Positions 24,575 to 37,749 of a stretch of 64,000 bases of DNA are shown piece by piece. The notes beneath the pieces are model-generated. The model saw only the letters and a program-made list of their open reading frames with translations, was not told the origin of the DNA and did no database searches. The stretch comes from Alisma plantago-aquatica (lineage: Eukaryota; Streptophyta; Magnoliopsida; Alismatales; Alismataceae). The number at the start of each line of letters is the position of its first letter. The stretch's first letter is position 1. A program made the translations under genes and the position numbers. The stretch is taken from assembly GCA_963693085.1 (NCBI GenBank), contig OY856409.1, positions 1,620,915,211-1,620,979,210 on the forward strand, given 5' to 3'.

Positions 24575-25399
24575 AATTTCCCCCCTTCCCAACCTCCTCC
24601 TTCTATGTGCCACTACTTATCCCTCAAATTTAATTGACAGTAAGGGTTAGGGAGATGGTTGTCGGTCCAACCTCCCTCATCCTTTCCCCACCATAAATAG
24701 AAGTCATTTTCTGGTAACATGCACTAGTTGTGACCCTTACTTCCCTATTCAGTAACACGTGTGACTAGATTACGGGAATTAGCTCTCACTTTATATGTGC
24801 AAGGCCTTTCTCCTACCTGTGTGTGCTCTGTATGTCTTATTAGTGTTTCCATGATGCATGTCCCTCAATTTATTAAGGTGTGCATGTGTAGTAGCTTCTA
24901 CCCTTTGTCTTAGGATAGGACAATTCATCTACTATAAAAGTAGGTTGATTTGAACTCACATAAATGTGTGTAACCTCAGTACAAGTCATTAAACCTTTCT
25001 CCTTTGATGTTTCCTAGCATGCTGAGGATACATGGATTATGTGGTATGATCATGCATGGATACAAACATAGAGCATTGACATGAGTTTTTTATTTTGAGA
25101 TGTTCTAGGATAGCATGTGATGATATGAACCAGATCCTTTAAGGTTAGGCTTGACTTGCTTGTAACATGAAGTTATCTCCACATAGTTCTTCTTAGAATA
25201 TAAATATGCTCCCACTAATTATTTTGTAGTCATGTATTTCATCTTCATTTTGACTCAGGTCAAACCCTTTGATTGTCTTGTCAAATAGAAGATTCTAGCT
25301 CTAATATACTTGCCTTAGTCCGCAGATTGACCCTTGTAGATTATAGACTTTAGTTGCAATATTGGAATTCTAAAACCTTTGGGTTGTGTCAAGTACACA
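24575..25399 (-). mobile_element. 3' internal end of inverted copia C, largely unrecognisable
   Basis: Next to the LTR fragment is a reverse polypurine tract (24575-24602, pyrimidine-rich with a C6 run on the plus strand). Beyond that I cannot follow the expected RNase H region. The stretch is shorter than in copia B and probably holds a deletion or a foreign insert. Confidence 0.4.
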
Positions 25400-25700
25400 T
25401 CCTTATAATAGTCTCAATTTAGAAATGTAGTTTTAACATCCATATGCCAAATCCCATTAGTCGTAACAAGTTGCAACAACAACCATGATCCTGATGGATT
25501 TAACCATGATAACTGGCAAAAGACGTCATCATGTTCAACACCTTGAAGTTGTTTGAAAATCTTTGCAACCAATTTATCCATCCATGTTGGTCTCCTTTCA
25601 AAGACCCAAATGCACCCTATGGGTTTTACCCTTTCAGGTGGATCCAACAAGGTCATACCATGTTGGTTGACATGGAGTCCATCTTAGATATCATGGCCTC
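25400..25700 (-). pseudogene. Copia reverse transcriptase fragment (element C)
   Basis: On the minus strand the start of the copia RT domain is clear: PPERVKPIGCIWVFERRPT, then LVAKIFKQ, HDDVFCQ and HMDVKTTFLN, corresponding to the usual PIGCKWVFK, LVAKGF, YDETFSPV and MDVKTAFLNG blocks. The catalytic YVDD motif further on is not found. Frame changes occur at both ends. Confidence 0.85.
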
Positions 25701-26189
25701 GAGCCAATTATCAGACTATGGTCCATCAATAGCTTCTAGGTATTTTTTTGACTGATTATTTATGATCAACTCATTTCCTTTATGAGTTGTAAGATACCAT
25801 AATCTTTCAAACGCAAGGAATGTTCTACTAGAACTATAAGGTTTTGTGTTACATAAGGAAGTTGAGATTCCACAACATCTTGTGATTCTCTATTTTCCTA
25901 TTGTACCTCTTATTGGTTTAATGTTTTCTTATTTGTCTCGAACATTTGGAGTTCTACTTTTAATCCCATTGATTCCTCTGGAACTAAGTTCCTCTTCTAG
26001 AATACAACTATCCATATTAATAAATAACTTTGTTTCTAGATTGTGATAAGAGTAGTATTTAACAAAATAACATTTATGTGATTTATGGACAAAGATTTTT
26101 CAAGAAACTATTTTCTTATATAAGAATTCATCCCTAATCACTATAAAAGACATATCAGGACACCTCCCATGCCATATCTCATATGGTGT

Positions 26190-26830
26190 CTTTTAACCAT
26201 TTTAGACAGTACATTGTTTTGTGTTAAACATGTGCCCAAAAGAAAATTGGAAGATTAGCTAGATTTTATTGATAATGACACAATGACTTAACAAGGTGTG
26301 ATTCCTTCTTTCTGATACACTTCATGATACACTATCATTGTGTTTTGGGTGGAGTTTATCATGATACATTATCATGATCTCCTAGAAGGTACTCAAATTC
26401 TTGGTTTAAAATATTTCAACAGTGATCACATCGAAGTATCTTTATACTTTTACCAAGATAGTTACGTACTTCATTCACAATCTCCTCAAACACTTCAAGA
26501 GATTCATACTTGTATTCATTAAATACAAGTTTCCATATCTACTGATAACATTAGTAATTAAATAATGAGGTACTTGCAACTACTTTTAACATTCATACTA
26601 AAAGGTCTACATACATCAGTATGTATGAGCCCTAATAGAACGATCACTCTCCCACTACATCTAGTGAAAATGATTTTGTCATGTTTCGCAATGAATGAGA
26701 CTCATATGTCTTTATTGGTTCAATAACCAAAAGAGTCTAGATAACCATCATATGGATTCTAGGAATACATTTCTCATTTATCTGTTCTAGATGACAATAT
26801 TATAGGTATTCATTATTTGATTAATCAGGT
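26190..26830 (-). pseudogene. Copia integrase remnant (element C)
   Basis: The minus strand aligns with copia B 43640-44060. Shared are NMTKS/TKTP near the zinc-binding end, LGLIHSDV-like HTDVC, and KYESLEV.EEI.NEV.N.LGKSIK. Many stops interrupt it. The region between this and gag (about 26830-27090) is too decayed to assign. Confidence 0.7.
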
Positions 26831-27089
26831 CATTTAATATATGTGTCATACACATTTGTCTTTACAACTATCAAGTGTAGTTTATAAGACTTTGGGCATT
26901 GCTATATAATATCTAATCTTTTAAAATGAAACATTAATTTATCCTTGTCCATACAAGATACATGATATTTTCATTAATGGCAAGTGCATAATAGCAATTT
27001 ACTAACTCTATTATATGCCCATGAATGATATATTCCAATTACAGTGGCAGTAACTCTTGCTCCTTATAGTTATAGCTTATTTCTTATTG

Positions 27090-27860
27090 GGTCTTGATGT
27101 AGAGATCTCTATCTCTTTCTTCTTCCTTTGTTCCTTTAAGTGAAAAGGACAAATTTCTTTGCACTTACCCTTCTCCACAACTTGAGTGCAGAAGACTTGG
27201 ACTTTAGCTTAGCCCCATAACACTTTTTGGCCTTGCCTTTTCCCTTGGACTCACTTCCACTGATCACTATCACAGATTTGTCCTTCTTCTATCTTGGTTT
27301 GGCATCAACATTCCATGCAACTCAGATAGCAGTTAGGCCAAGTCACTCAAGTGGTAACACTTGATAAAATGGCTATATGACTCATGCAATGCTTGCAGAA
27401 TCATATCCATGGTCAACTCTTGACCTCAAAGAAATCCCATTCACTCCACATGCCTAATCATATAGAACACATGGGGCTCTAATGGATCTCCCTGTGTCAG
27501 TTTTCACTCAAACAGTATTTTGGAGACATTATACCTTTCTTGCTTTACATGATTCTTAAGATATGTTACCATCTCAAGAATTTCCATGTTTTTTCAAGCT
27601 AATCATGCAAATCATAGTTCATACAACATAGCATAAGGTACTCAAATGTCTATGGCATCATTGACATGCTTCTAGTAAGCATCCATATTATCCTTAAGCA
27701 TATTTGGAGTGGGTTCCTCTGGCTCTAGTCTTTAAAGGACATAGATCTTTTGCTCATGATAAAGAATGCTTCTAAAAATGTCCTAAACCAGATATAGAAG
27801 TTAATCTCATTTGTCCTTATCAAGGATTGATCGCAATAATGACGTGTTTGTGTTTGACAT
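27090..27860 (-). pseudogene. Copia gag of element C
   Basis: The start codon is at 27860 on the minus strand: MSNTNTSLLRSILDKDK, placed like MATNNTFTLQSVLEKD of copia B and preceded by the same TATAGAATCTA context. It then shifts frame (INFYIWFRTF), continues with KIYVL and EPEEPTPN, and ends with a basic tail SVIVISGSESKGKGKAKK at about 27300-27240. Stops and frameshifts show it is dead. Confidence 0.8.
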
Positions 27861-29091
27861 TAGATTCTATAAAGAAATATTGCAACTTTTCAAAACCTTA
27901 TTTATTTGTTTGATTTGATAAGTTAACGATATTAATTAGGTCTTTAATTCATTATCTCTCCCACTGTTTTGTTCAAATTGATAACCCTTATGTATCAATT
28001 TGAAATATTGCAGCGTACAATCTTCTAGTGAGTTAAGATCCAAACAATTCAACTATTACTTGGCTAACACCAACGTCCATAGTCAATTATTAAGGTAGGC
28101 AACGTTTTCCTATTGCATCACATGCAATTCTTGGATAGATGGTATGCGCAACTCCTTGCCATAGTCCATCTGCACGTCTCTGGTGCTTAATCTCAATAAG
28201 GTCACTCAGTTAATCCTAAACCAAAAGCCAACACAATAATAATGCACCCCACTTGGCCGGTCCACATTACGACCATCACACTTCCACGATATAGATAGTG
28301 CACCACCCTTGGGGTGCCCATGCTAGAAAATCAAGCTTTTCATGTGTGTTTCTAATGGAAAACATCTTAGACTTAATATTGTATTGAGGGATTATTTCTA
28401 TAAATACAAATACATACCCAATCACCACATACATATAGTACTTATCATATACATGTTATAACCACAAATGAGAACATGCAATAATCAAAACAAATAAGAA
28501 ATGGTTATGTCAATACTAATGTAATTCCTTAGATCTACAAGGAATTACTATCACCGAAGGTCCACATCATATGAAACCTATTTTTGATGAAGATATGTGC
28601 TCGAACCAATCTAGGACGATTGGTTCACCTCTTGAACCAGTAGACTGGCCTCCTGGTCTTTCAGTTGGTGTCTTGAAACGGTCATTTGGTTCTCAGGTCC
28701 AAGCAACATCTGGACTGCTCCAGCCGGTCGGTTGGGCCACCAGTCAATCAGTTTGCCTCCTGTCATTTGGACTCCTCAGTCCTACAAACAGTCAGTTTTT
28801 CCCACAAGTCGGTGGTTCGTATGGTGCAGAACATCTTCTCATGACGATGCATAAATTAAACTATCATATTTCTTATTACATTGTAAAAAGGAAAAACTCA
28901 AGTTACATTCAAGGGGAAATAGGTATAAGAACATTAATTTACATTTGGAAAGGAGAGAGAGGCTCAGTACACATACCGATTAATAATAGGAATAAACAAC
29001 CACAACCATGCACACACAGATCTAGGGTTATTGGCCATAACCATACTTCACATCCACCATAAAAACCGATTTTAAGGTGACACGTGTAAAT

Positions 29092-29127
<36 letters not shown>

Positions 29128-29249
29128 TTTGTGGAGTGTATGTGGTAACTAATCAGATTTGCACATTAGCCAATTGAATATTCACATTGTATGAGATAAA
29201 CTAAATCTGATCGTACCGATTTAAATTTAAATACACTGTAAATTTATGA
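27861..29249 (-). mobile_element. Leader of copia C with (TA)n tract
   Basis: Non-coding leader between gag and PBS. It includes an uninterrupted (TA)n run at about 29096-29124 and repeated GGTTGGT/ACCGGTCGG-like words at 28600-28760. The open stretch 28571-29062 on the plus strand is antisense to the element and resembles no family. Confidence 0.5.
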
Positions 29250-29262
29250 GGCTCTGATACCA
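29250..29262 (-). other. Primer binding site of copia C
   Basis: GGCTCTGATACCA is a perfect reverse complement of TGGTATCAGAGCC. One base separates it from the LTR that begins at 29264. Confidence 0.9.
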
Positions 29263-29263
29263 C

Positions 29264-29606
29264 TATAGGGAAATTGGGGTGATAGTTAAGGTAGCAGAAA
29301 CTAAAATTTAAAGCCTAATTCCCTCAGTAGCAAGATCGCTTCAACAATGATTTATCTAGAAAGGAAGGGTTTGCATGGTTATACCTGGTCCTGGAGCAAG
29401 TCCAGCAACATTTCCCTTACAGTAGAATCGTACTTCTTCTTCTTCAAGTAGCAACACGCTCCTTCAGTAGTAGTACACTTGAATAGTCATCTCCATCTCC
29501 ACTGGCCTTCTAATCTGGCCACCAAAGATGACGGTTAACGATGTTCTCCTATCGGCAAAAATCTCCCACCTCTAGGGTAGTCCACGCGGACCACCAAGAA
29601 CTTCAG
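29264..29606 (-). mobile_element. Copia C 5' LTR, inner part
   Basis: Reversed, it matches the last 340 bp of LTR 22270-24338 closely, for example GTGTTGCTAC..GAAGAAGAAG and ACCAGGTATAACC..GCAAACCCTTCC. It is cut at 29606 by LARD-like element I and continues at 35961. Confidence 0.85.
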
Positions 29607-32600
29607 TGTGATAACCTAGAATTTACCCCTTTTATGTAATCTCCAAATTGGACCTATCTCTTATCCTCTACTCCAATTTCATGTTTTAATGAGTTTTGAT
29701 GCACAATTAGTCCATCTACTATACATGTATCACTAAGACGATGTTGGATTTGATTAAAGTCAAATTGGCCTTCATGTAACACATCATCATATATCCCTTG
29801 AATTTTTATCCTATCCATGTTTAAATATATACTCTTTTCTTATGTTCACGTTGTAGAGGACAATTTCACATTTCTAATGCACCTAATTGTGCTCAATTCT
29901 GAGCTAGGATAAGAGAGATATGCCCATTTGTATATTGCCTAGTTGAAAACGTATTTTTGATCAATTTAATTGGAATGTACCCTTGATGGGCCCAATGTGG
30001 GTGCGTTCGTGTTGCCCATTACCCCCCTACCCCCTTTCTCTTGACCAATAGTAAGCAGTCATTTCACAAGTTGTGAACTTCGACTGTTGGATCGTCAAAT
30101 TGTTGATCCAAACCCCATCCGACGACCAAGAGACCATCTCCAACCTCCATACACATGGCCACTGAACATGGCATCGAACCCTACCTAACCTCCTCCCAAC
30201 CAAAATTCCTTGTCCATTTAAACCCCTTTTTTGCTTCCTTTCTCCATTTCCTTGGTTTTTACCTCATTTTCCCTCTCTCCCAAGCCCTAATTCACCCCCT
30301 AGACTTCACCTTCTTCCCCATCCTTCTTGGCACTACCCCATCAGAGACATTGGGGCTTCTCACATTGAACTCCCTCAGCTTCAATCGAAGTCAGATATGG
30401 GCTCGTAAGCCCTTGGCGATCTTGGTCGGTTGGGATATGAGTGTCACTATGACCGGGATGCCCTCTAGTGTAGAACACTGGTGATCTCGTGGGTAGCAGA
30501 GTCGTGTGCGGGCGTCTTCTATTTGAGGATGAGGAGGATGATGGAGGGCAGGTGCCAATCACCCTTTGCCGCTTGTGGCACCTAAACGGGTCAGGAACCA
30601 GCCAGATAAGAATAGAAGTCAATGGGATGGCTTGTGGGTAGTTGCTAGCTGCAGGCCCAGCTACTGAGGATGCTCCATATGGAGGGGGTGTGTGTCCCTT
30701 CCTTGACCATCAAATATAGATCTGAGGATGCAGAATCTCCACCATCAAGGTTTTTTTTCTAAAGATCATATCTCACATCTTCCTTGGCAAAATCAATCAT
30801 ATGATATATGATTTTTGATCAACAGATCATGATCAATATAATAAAAATGCTTCCATATCCTGAATCTACTTGGTTTTCTTCTGATATCCTGAAAAGCAAT
30901 TATTTTATGTACTTTTTTAATCTTTAATGGTGTATCTTGTTCCAAAAATTATTTTTTCTTCATATTCCACTCATAAAATTCTAGATCAGACACTTTTATC
31001 CACTTCTTGTTTTGTAATCATGAAGTGTACTACCTTTATATACTTATGTGTACACTTTTGACCTAAAAGTGCTCCTTTATGCATGAACATGATGTTGCTT
31101 GTCTAATCTTGAAACTTTGATTCTTTTAAATCATCTAGTGACTATTCCACTTTGAAATCAGTAACCTATGTCTTGTGTTGTGACATGAGTTACTAAGATC
31201 CCATTTCTTTCTCCAAAAAGGATTCACTCTTAAACCTTGTTATGCCCTAAAGTATAATGTTGGAATGCTTAAGTGTTTGGATCTTGAAAAAGGAACCTAA
31301 ATGTATAACCATGTGCATTTGCTTTTAGATCAGACCCTATTATGACTTGTGACACTAAATTCCAAGTAATACACTCATGTATTTTCTTGACTACTTGGTG
31401 ACATATGTATGGTTCTAGAAGCATATGTCGATTATTGGGCTCTAACCTTACTAGATCATAATAAAATGATAGACAGTATATCTTCATGACTTCAAAATAG
31501 TAGATTTGTTCACACTTGTGGCACTAAACACTAGCTTGATCTATCATATGTTCTTCTATGATCAAAAGACTTGGATACATGATGCTAGTGCTTGAATTGG
31601 ATCTTATGTTACTAAATGTGATCTTGAATCATTTGACTTTGTTTGATAATATGCTTCCTCATTGCCAAATCATACCTTACCAATATCTTATATCATTAAT
31701 AATGTGGATGGTTTTCCTAGACCTAGGCCTTAATGTTGATACATATGCTATGTTGAATTTATACATGCATGTTTGGAACTCTAGAAATGATGGTTGATCT
31801 AATTGAAACCTAGATCTAAGGGAACATCAAAATGAATCATATGATGTTTACATTGTCAAAATCCTATTGATCTAAGACCCTCTATTATGTCTTTTTATAT
31901 CTTAGGTCCCCTTTGTTTTGGACCTCTCTAGAATCTACTCATGGTTTATGACTTGTGCTCTACTCTCAAGGTACGCTTAATCTCTTGACCTTACTATGAT
32001 ATTGGATTGTTTGTATGTATGCTCGTATGAATGCTTGGCTAGTTAATTACTTGTTTGATCTACTTGTTCCCTATGATTAGTACATTCATTTTTCTTGAAA
32101 TATATTGAACAAACCTTAAACATAATTAAACTTGTCCATTATACAAACCTAGTTTACCTGCCTGTATTCTCAGGTAAGCGCATAAGGTTGGGCATCTTAC
32201 TTGAGATGTCAAGATAAGGAGCACCATGTCAATAAAAGGGTTAGCTAATCTCGACCACCCTTACGGACCCTCCCAATGGGAAACTAGTCAATGGCAATAA
32301 TATGTAGTTGACTATAATGGAAATACACCTAAAATATGCTTTGTATAAAACAATGTCATTAAGTGTTCTTGGCTTGTTTATACTTCTTGTTTACTATGAT
32401 GTTTCTAGCCAAGTAACTTTTATATTATTCTTAAACTGTGGTTACATGTTTTTCATAGTGTACTAAATGCTTTAGCATTAATATGTTTTGTTTATCAGAT
32501 TTGTAGTTTCCAAATGACGATTCGATGCACTCAAGACTCCAAGATCAGAAATGAAATACCAATGGGTTACTTGAATATATGAAATACAATCTCTTATCTT

Positions 32601-32760
32601 CATGTTTGGTATCTTATTATCTCTTGATGTTACTACTTTTACATATATATTGTAGTGTGAAATGTTTGAGCCATTCTACAGACGGGCACCCAAATCGACT
32701 CGCCTTTGGCTTTGTAGCCATTAGGAGTATAGACCTAGGGTAACAAACCATTCTGTGACA
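29607..32760 (+). repeat. 5' LTR of element I, 3.15 kb
   Basis: It runs from TGTGATAACCTAG to CATTCTGTGACA, directly followed by a PBS. Its part 30827-32760 is repeated at 34041-35960. The first 1.2 kb, which includes the CT-rich open stretch 30155-30484, has no counterpart in the 3' LTR. Confidence 0.75.
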
Positions 32761-32762
32761 AA

Positions 32763-32775
32763 CGGTATCAGAGCC
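32763..32775 (+). other. Primer binding site of element I
   Basis: CGGTATCAGAGCC, one base from the tRNA-iMet consensus, lies 2 nt after the LTR and sets the plus orientation. Confidence 0.85.
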
Positions 32776-34040
32776 ATATACACATGCATGTATATGTGTT
32801 TAAGGAATAACATCTCTTAATGACCTCGGGAGGACTCAAATCCTTTCCTCAAAGTTTAGAGAGTCTTCTAGAATCTCATCTCTTCTTTAAGGACAACCTA
32901 AGCCACCCAAATAGTTGATGATTAGTTAGTCTTCTTGTCTCCTCATGTGATTCTTCTCTCATGACTATTAATCACATAATTTCTCAATTTTAGGTATCTT
33001 ATTCATGGGAAAACTAAAATTCACTTGAAATCATGAAAGTTGATTTAGACGATAATGTTATGATCTAATTTTAAACTGAAAACTCTATTTGATGTATGAA
33101 GGTACTCTTGGAAGTAATGTACTTATTTGTAGGTTGTGAAAACTTAGTGTTACCAGATTAGATATAAGTGCTTTCTATGTTTGAGGTAAATCCTTGTGTT
33201 AGTGGGATAAGGTGGAACTCATGTTTTACACATCATGTTTGATGAGGTCCCTATTGATTAAACCAATGTTTGTCTATTGTTTATTCAACCTCAAACATAG
33301 TTAAGCAAACTTCTCCTCTATTTGATATGTACCATGATCATGCCACAAAATGACCATATCTTTGAAGCCCAAGATCATGATGTGAAGACTTGCTACAAGA
33401 GGAAAATCCCCTATTGACCATTATTCCTCTTTGTAGGCTCAATTTGAATAATATGATAGACCTAGATCTCAATCTCACACTATTATGCTCAAACTATTGA
33501 GCTCTCAATTTGACTTCTTGATTTCTAAAATACACCCTTATCTTGATCAAGAAAGGAAAGAGATTTCTATTATGACTTCAAACTCGCATAACCTCGAAAT
33601 ATGATTGCCATGTTAATGACCTTGATATTTGAATCGTGATCTTGTGAAATATGACTTGGTAGTTGATACTCACCTTAGTTGGATATGCTTGGTGCTCACG
33701 ATTAATATGGACTAATATGCTAGATTAGGGTGTAAGTTGACTTATGACTTCTCGAACATACATAACATTACTATTATGACTCATCTAAATTTTCATCTTG
33801 TTGATTATTTAGAGTTCAATAAGGTAACCCCTTCCACCCAATTTTGATTCTTGACCTAAGTCTATAATAGGTCAAATCCATGATAATTTTAATACTCAAT
33901 CTTGAATCTCAATTTGATGACGATCTTGGAAGTATGATGTTGTTGATTATACCTAGTGGTTAAGTCCCTAGAAATATCTAGGCCTAAATCATTAATCAAC
34001 CATGAATACCATGAAAATGAACTCAATATTGATCGTTATA
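32776..34040 (+). mobile_element. Coding-free internal region of element I
   Basis: About 1.27 kb, AT-rich, with many stops in all frames and no retroelement protein motif that I can see. The junction with the 3' LTR copy is abrupt near 34041, which suggests a deletion that removed the polypurine tract and the first 1.2 kb of the 3' LTR. Confidence 0.6.
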
Positions 34041-35960
34041 TCATGATCTATCTAATAAAAATGCTTCTATAACCTAAATCTACTTGGTTTTCTTCTAATA
34101 TCCTAAAAAGTAATTCTTTTATGTACTTTTTGAATGTTTAATGGTGTATCTTGTTCCAAAATATTATTGTTGCTTCCTATCCCACTCATTAAATTCTAGA
34201 TCAAAAACTTTTATCCACTTCTTATTTTGGAATAACGAAATGTACTACCTTGATATACTTATGTGTACACTTTTGACCTAAAAGTTATCCTTTATGCATG
34301 AACACGATACCACTTGTCTAATATTGAAACTTTGATTCTTTTATCAGTAACCTATATTTTGTGTTGTGACATGAGTTACTAAGATCCTATGTCTTTCTCC
34401 AGAAAGGATTCACTCTTAAACCTTGTTATGCCCTAAAGTATAATGTTAGAATGCTTAAGTGTTTGGAACTTGCAAAAGGATCCTAAATGTATAACCAAGT
34501 GTGTTTGCTTTTAGATCAGACCCTGTTATGACTTGTGACACTAAATTCCATGTAATACACTCATGTATGCTCTTGACTACTTGTGACATATGTATGGTTC
34601 TAGATGCATATGTTGATTGTTGGGCTCTAACCTTACTAGATCATAATAAAATGATATACATTATATCTTCATGACTTCAAAATAGTATATTTGTTCACAC
34701 TTGTGGCAATGAACACTATTTTGATCTATCCTATGCTCTTCTATGATCAAAATACTTGGATACATGATGCTAGTGCTTGAAATGAATCTTATATGACTAA
34801 ATGTGATCTTGCATGATTTGACTTTGTTGATAATCTAATTGTCATGCTTCCTCGTTTCCAAATCAGACCTTACCTCTATCATGCATCATTTATAATGTGG
34901 ATGATTTGCCTAGACCTAGACCTTAATGTTGATACCTATGCTATGTTGAATCCACGCATGCATGTTTGGAACTCTGGAAATGATGGTTGATCTTATTGAA
35001 ACCTAGGTCTAAGGAAACATCCAAATGAATCATATTATGTTTAGATTATCAACATCCTATTGATTTAAGACCCTCTATTATGCCTTTTTATATCTTAGGT
35101 CCCCTTTGGTTTGTACCTCTCTAAAATCTACTCATGGTTTATGACTTGTCCTCTACTCATAAGGTACGCTTAATCTCTTGACCCTACTATGATATTGGCT
35201 TGTTTGTATGTATGCTCGTATGAATGCTAGGATAGTAAATTACTTGTTTGAGATACTTGTTCCCTATGATTAGTACGTTCATTTTGCTTGAAATATGTTG
35301 AACAAACATTGCACATAATTGAACTTGTCCATTATACAAACCTAGTGTACCTGCCTGTATTCTTGAGGTAAGGGCATAAGGTTGGGCGTCTTACTTGAGA
35401 TGTCAAGATAAGGGAAGACCATGTCGATAAAAGGGTTAGCTAATCTCAACCACCCTTACAGACCCTTTTAATGGGAAAATGGTCAATGGCCATAATATGT
35501 TGTTGAGTATAATGGAAATACACCTAAAATATGCTTTGTATAAAACAACTTCGTTTAGTGTTCTCGCCTTGTTTTGACTTGTTATTTATTATGATGTTTC
35601 TAGCCAAGAAACTTTTATATTACTCTTAAACTATGGTTACATGTTTTTCATAGTGTACTTAATGCTTTAGCATTAATATGTTTTGTTTATTAGATTTGTA
35701 GTTGCCAAATGAAGATCCACTGCACTCAAGACTCTAAGATCCAAAATAAGTTACCAATGGGTTACTTGAATATAGAAATGGGTACATATCTCCTATCTCC
35801 ATGTTTCGTATCTTGTTATCTCTTGTTGTTACTACTTTTACATATATATTGCCTGTGTGAAATATTTGAGCCGTCTTATGGATGGATGCCCAGGTCCACT
35901 CACCTTTGGTTATGTAGCCATTAGGAGTGTGGACCTAGGGTAACAAACAATTCTATGACA
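34041..35960 (+). repeat. 3' LTR of element I, 5'-truncated
   Basis: It is a direct copy of 30827-32760 with numerous substitutions and small indels, visible from the shared AATAAAAATGCTTC and ATTATGTTTAGA-type phrases to the terminal AACAAAC.ATTCT.TGACA. Confidence 0.8.
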
Positions 35961-37749
35961 TCCACATTATGCTACTAGAGCCAATGGGAAGGAGTTGTTC
36001 CCTTCTATCGGTGTGCTAGTCACTGTCATGTTCTCCCACAATTGTTCTCAGTTGTTCTCTCCCTCATTGTCCCTCCATTTAATGGGTAGGAATGGCTCAA
36101 GATCTCTATTGGTTACCACAACCAGATAGGACAACAATTGTTAGAACAACTGATTCTCAATTGTGTATGTTGAGAAGCATCTAGTACCCCTCTATTTATA
36201 GTCGAGGCCAGGGTTAGTGTTCCCAGTTTGTGTGGGAGTAGAATGGTCTGGAATCATGAAGTTTTTGGGACCTGTGAACGGAAAACTAGTTAGTTCACAC
36301 ACCCAACCGGTCGGTTGGTGCATGATCCGGTCGGTTCACTAAGTGAACTAGTTGGTTTGTGCAGTTTCCTATTCTGAATCACATTGATATTCAATGTCTG
36401 ATTAATTCTAAACATGACATCAACATCAATTCTTGTTCCAGTCGAATTGGAAACTGAACTGAGTGACCCAGAGGGTGAACCAGTCATCTCATTCAGTGAA
36501 ATGATCATTTCACATTGTGAGACGGTCATTTTACAAGTGAAATTGTTGTTTCACTTGTCTAGTTTAGGCAAAGTTCAACCAATATTGATTCCAATTGGCA
36601 TGACACTCCAATTGATCAAATCAACACTTGAAACGGTCAGTTCAGAGTCCATTTCATCAATTATTAACCTCAGTTGTTTAATTGAACACCTAAATATCTT
36701 TAGTAATCAAATTAAACATCATTCATGAATATACTCCTTTAATCCAAGTGTATCCTATGTGTGTGACCCTATAGGTCCAGAATTATGTTGGTAGTGAATG
36801 TCCAGAACTAATTATGACATCACAAGCAAAGAGCAGTGCCTAATCACACATTATTGCTATCTAAGTAATTCGGAGAGTTGGAGAACAACTTCAACCTAAA
36901 ATTTGTGATTAGTGTTACCATGATTGTATATTTCCTTTGTCTCTAATATTCAGATAGAACTCGAGGCATGGAATCGTCATCCTTTCAATGCTCAATCCAT
37001 GTTCCTTGAATTAGAGCAGACTGTCTGAGATACATGTGAGTTCACATATCACATACTGAATCACATGAGTACGGCTGTATAATTCTTAGTCCCACTTATC
37101 AAGAGGCCATGGATATCAATCTCCTATAGGAGGGACAAATCCCATCTACATCACTCACATTTTGTCCCCATGTGTCACAGTGCACCCGAGCACCACCCTT
37201 ATGGAAACCCTTATTTAGGATAACAGTGGATGATGTCAAAGTACATCAATGACATGTGATGAATGTAGTGACTTCAGGTCTAAGAACCACAATCACCATT
37301 ATCACTATGAGAGATGATTCTGACTACCATTCCATGGTCTCCATGTATCACTCTCATGGTGGGTCTATCCAATACATTATTCTCTAACATGTACCTATGT
37401 GCTTGACTTGATATCACATATCATGATTAATGAGACTCTGTCATCAGTCAACACACACTCTAGTCTTATGTATTATTGTCATCTATTTTGCTTCCAGAGT
37501 AATATCTGACTAGGGACATAACAAGAATGTATGTACTATTAACATCATATGATCTCATTGTTCAAGTCATGTACTTGAATATATATGTCATTGAGTAACA
37601 TCATTCTTTAGACATCTATTATGTTTGTGCCATCATTTCATGTTGAGGCATGCATAATAGATGGAATTACCTTTGTTATTATCAAATCAAGTATTTGATG
37701 CCTCATTCCAATCATCATATGATTGGCTCTCTAGGCATACATACCAGCA
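35961..37749 (-). mobile_element. Copia C 5' LTR, outer part
   Basis: This continues the LTR interrupted at 29606 and ends at its U3 terminus, CATACATACCAGCA (reversed TGCTGGTATGTATG). It carries the TATA region (CTATTTATAG at about 36191) and U3 palindromic words. It abuts GATATGTCCC of another LTR at 37750 with no spacer. With 29264-29606 it makes an LTR of about 2.13 kb. Confidence 0.85.

Larger units (their letters stand above)
29607..35960 (+). mobile_element. LARD-like LTR element I inserted in the copia C LTR
   Basis: The element begins TGTGATAACC and ends TTCTATGACA (TG..CA). It is flanked by TTCAG (29602-29606) and TCCAC (35961-35965), which correspond to TCCAC in the uninterrupted LTR near 24015, read in reverse. 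It has a 5' LTR, PBS, about 1.3 kb of internal sequence and a shortened 3' LTR. No gag, protease, integrase or reverse transcriptase motif is visible on either strand, so it would depend on enzymes made by other elements. Confidence 0.75.

Noticed and set aside
28571..29062. 163-codon open frame on the plus strand
   Set aside because: It is antisense to the leader of copia C, lies next to a (TA)n tract and lacks any family motif.
30155..30484. 109-codon open frame, hydrophobic
   Set aside because: It lies in the pyrimidine-rich part of the 5' LTR of element I. The hydrophobic character comes from the CT bias, and there is no counterpart in the 3' LTR copy.
24339..37749. Simple chromosomal inversion by end joining
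   Set aside because: The breakpoints coincide exactly with LTR termini and carry a 5-bp GATAT duplication, which random breaks would not produce. An integration event must be part of the history.
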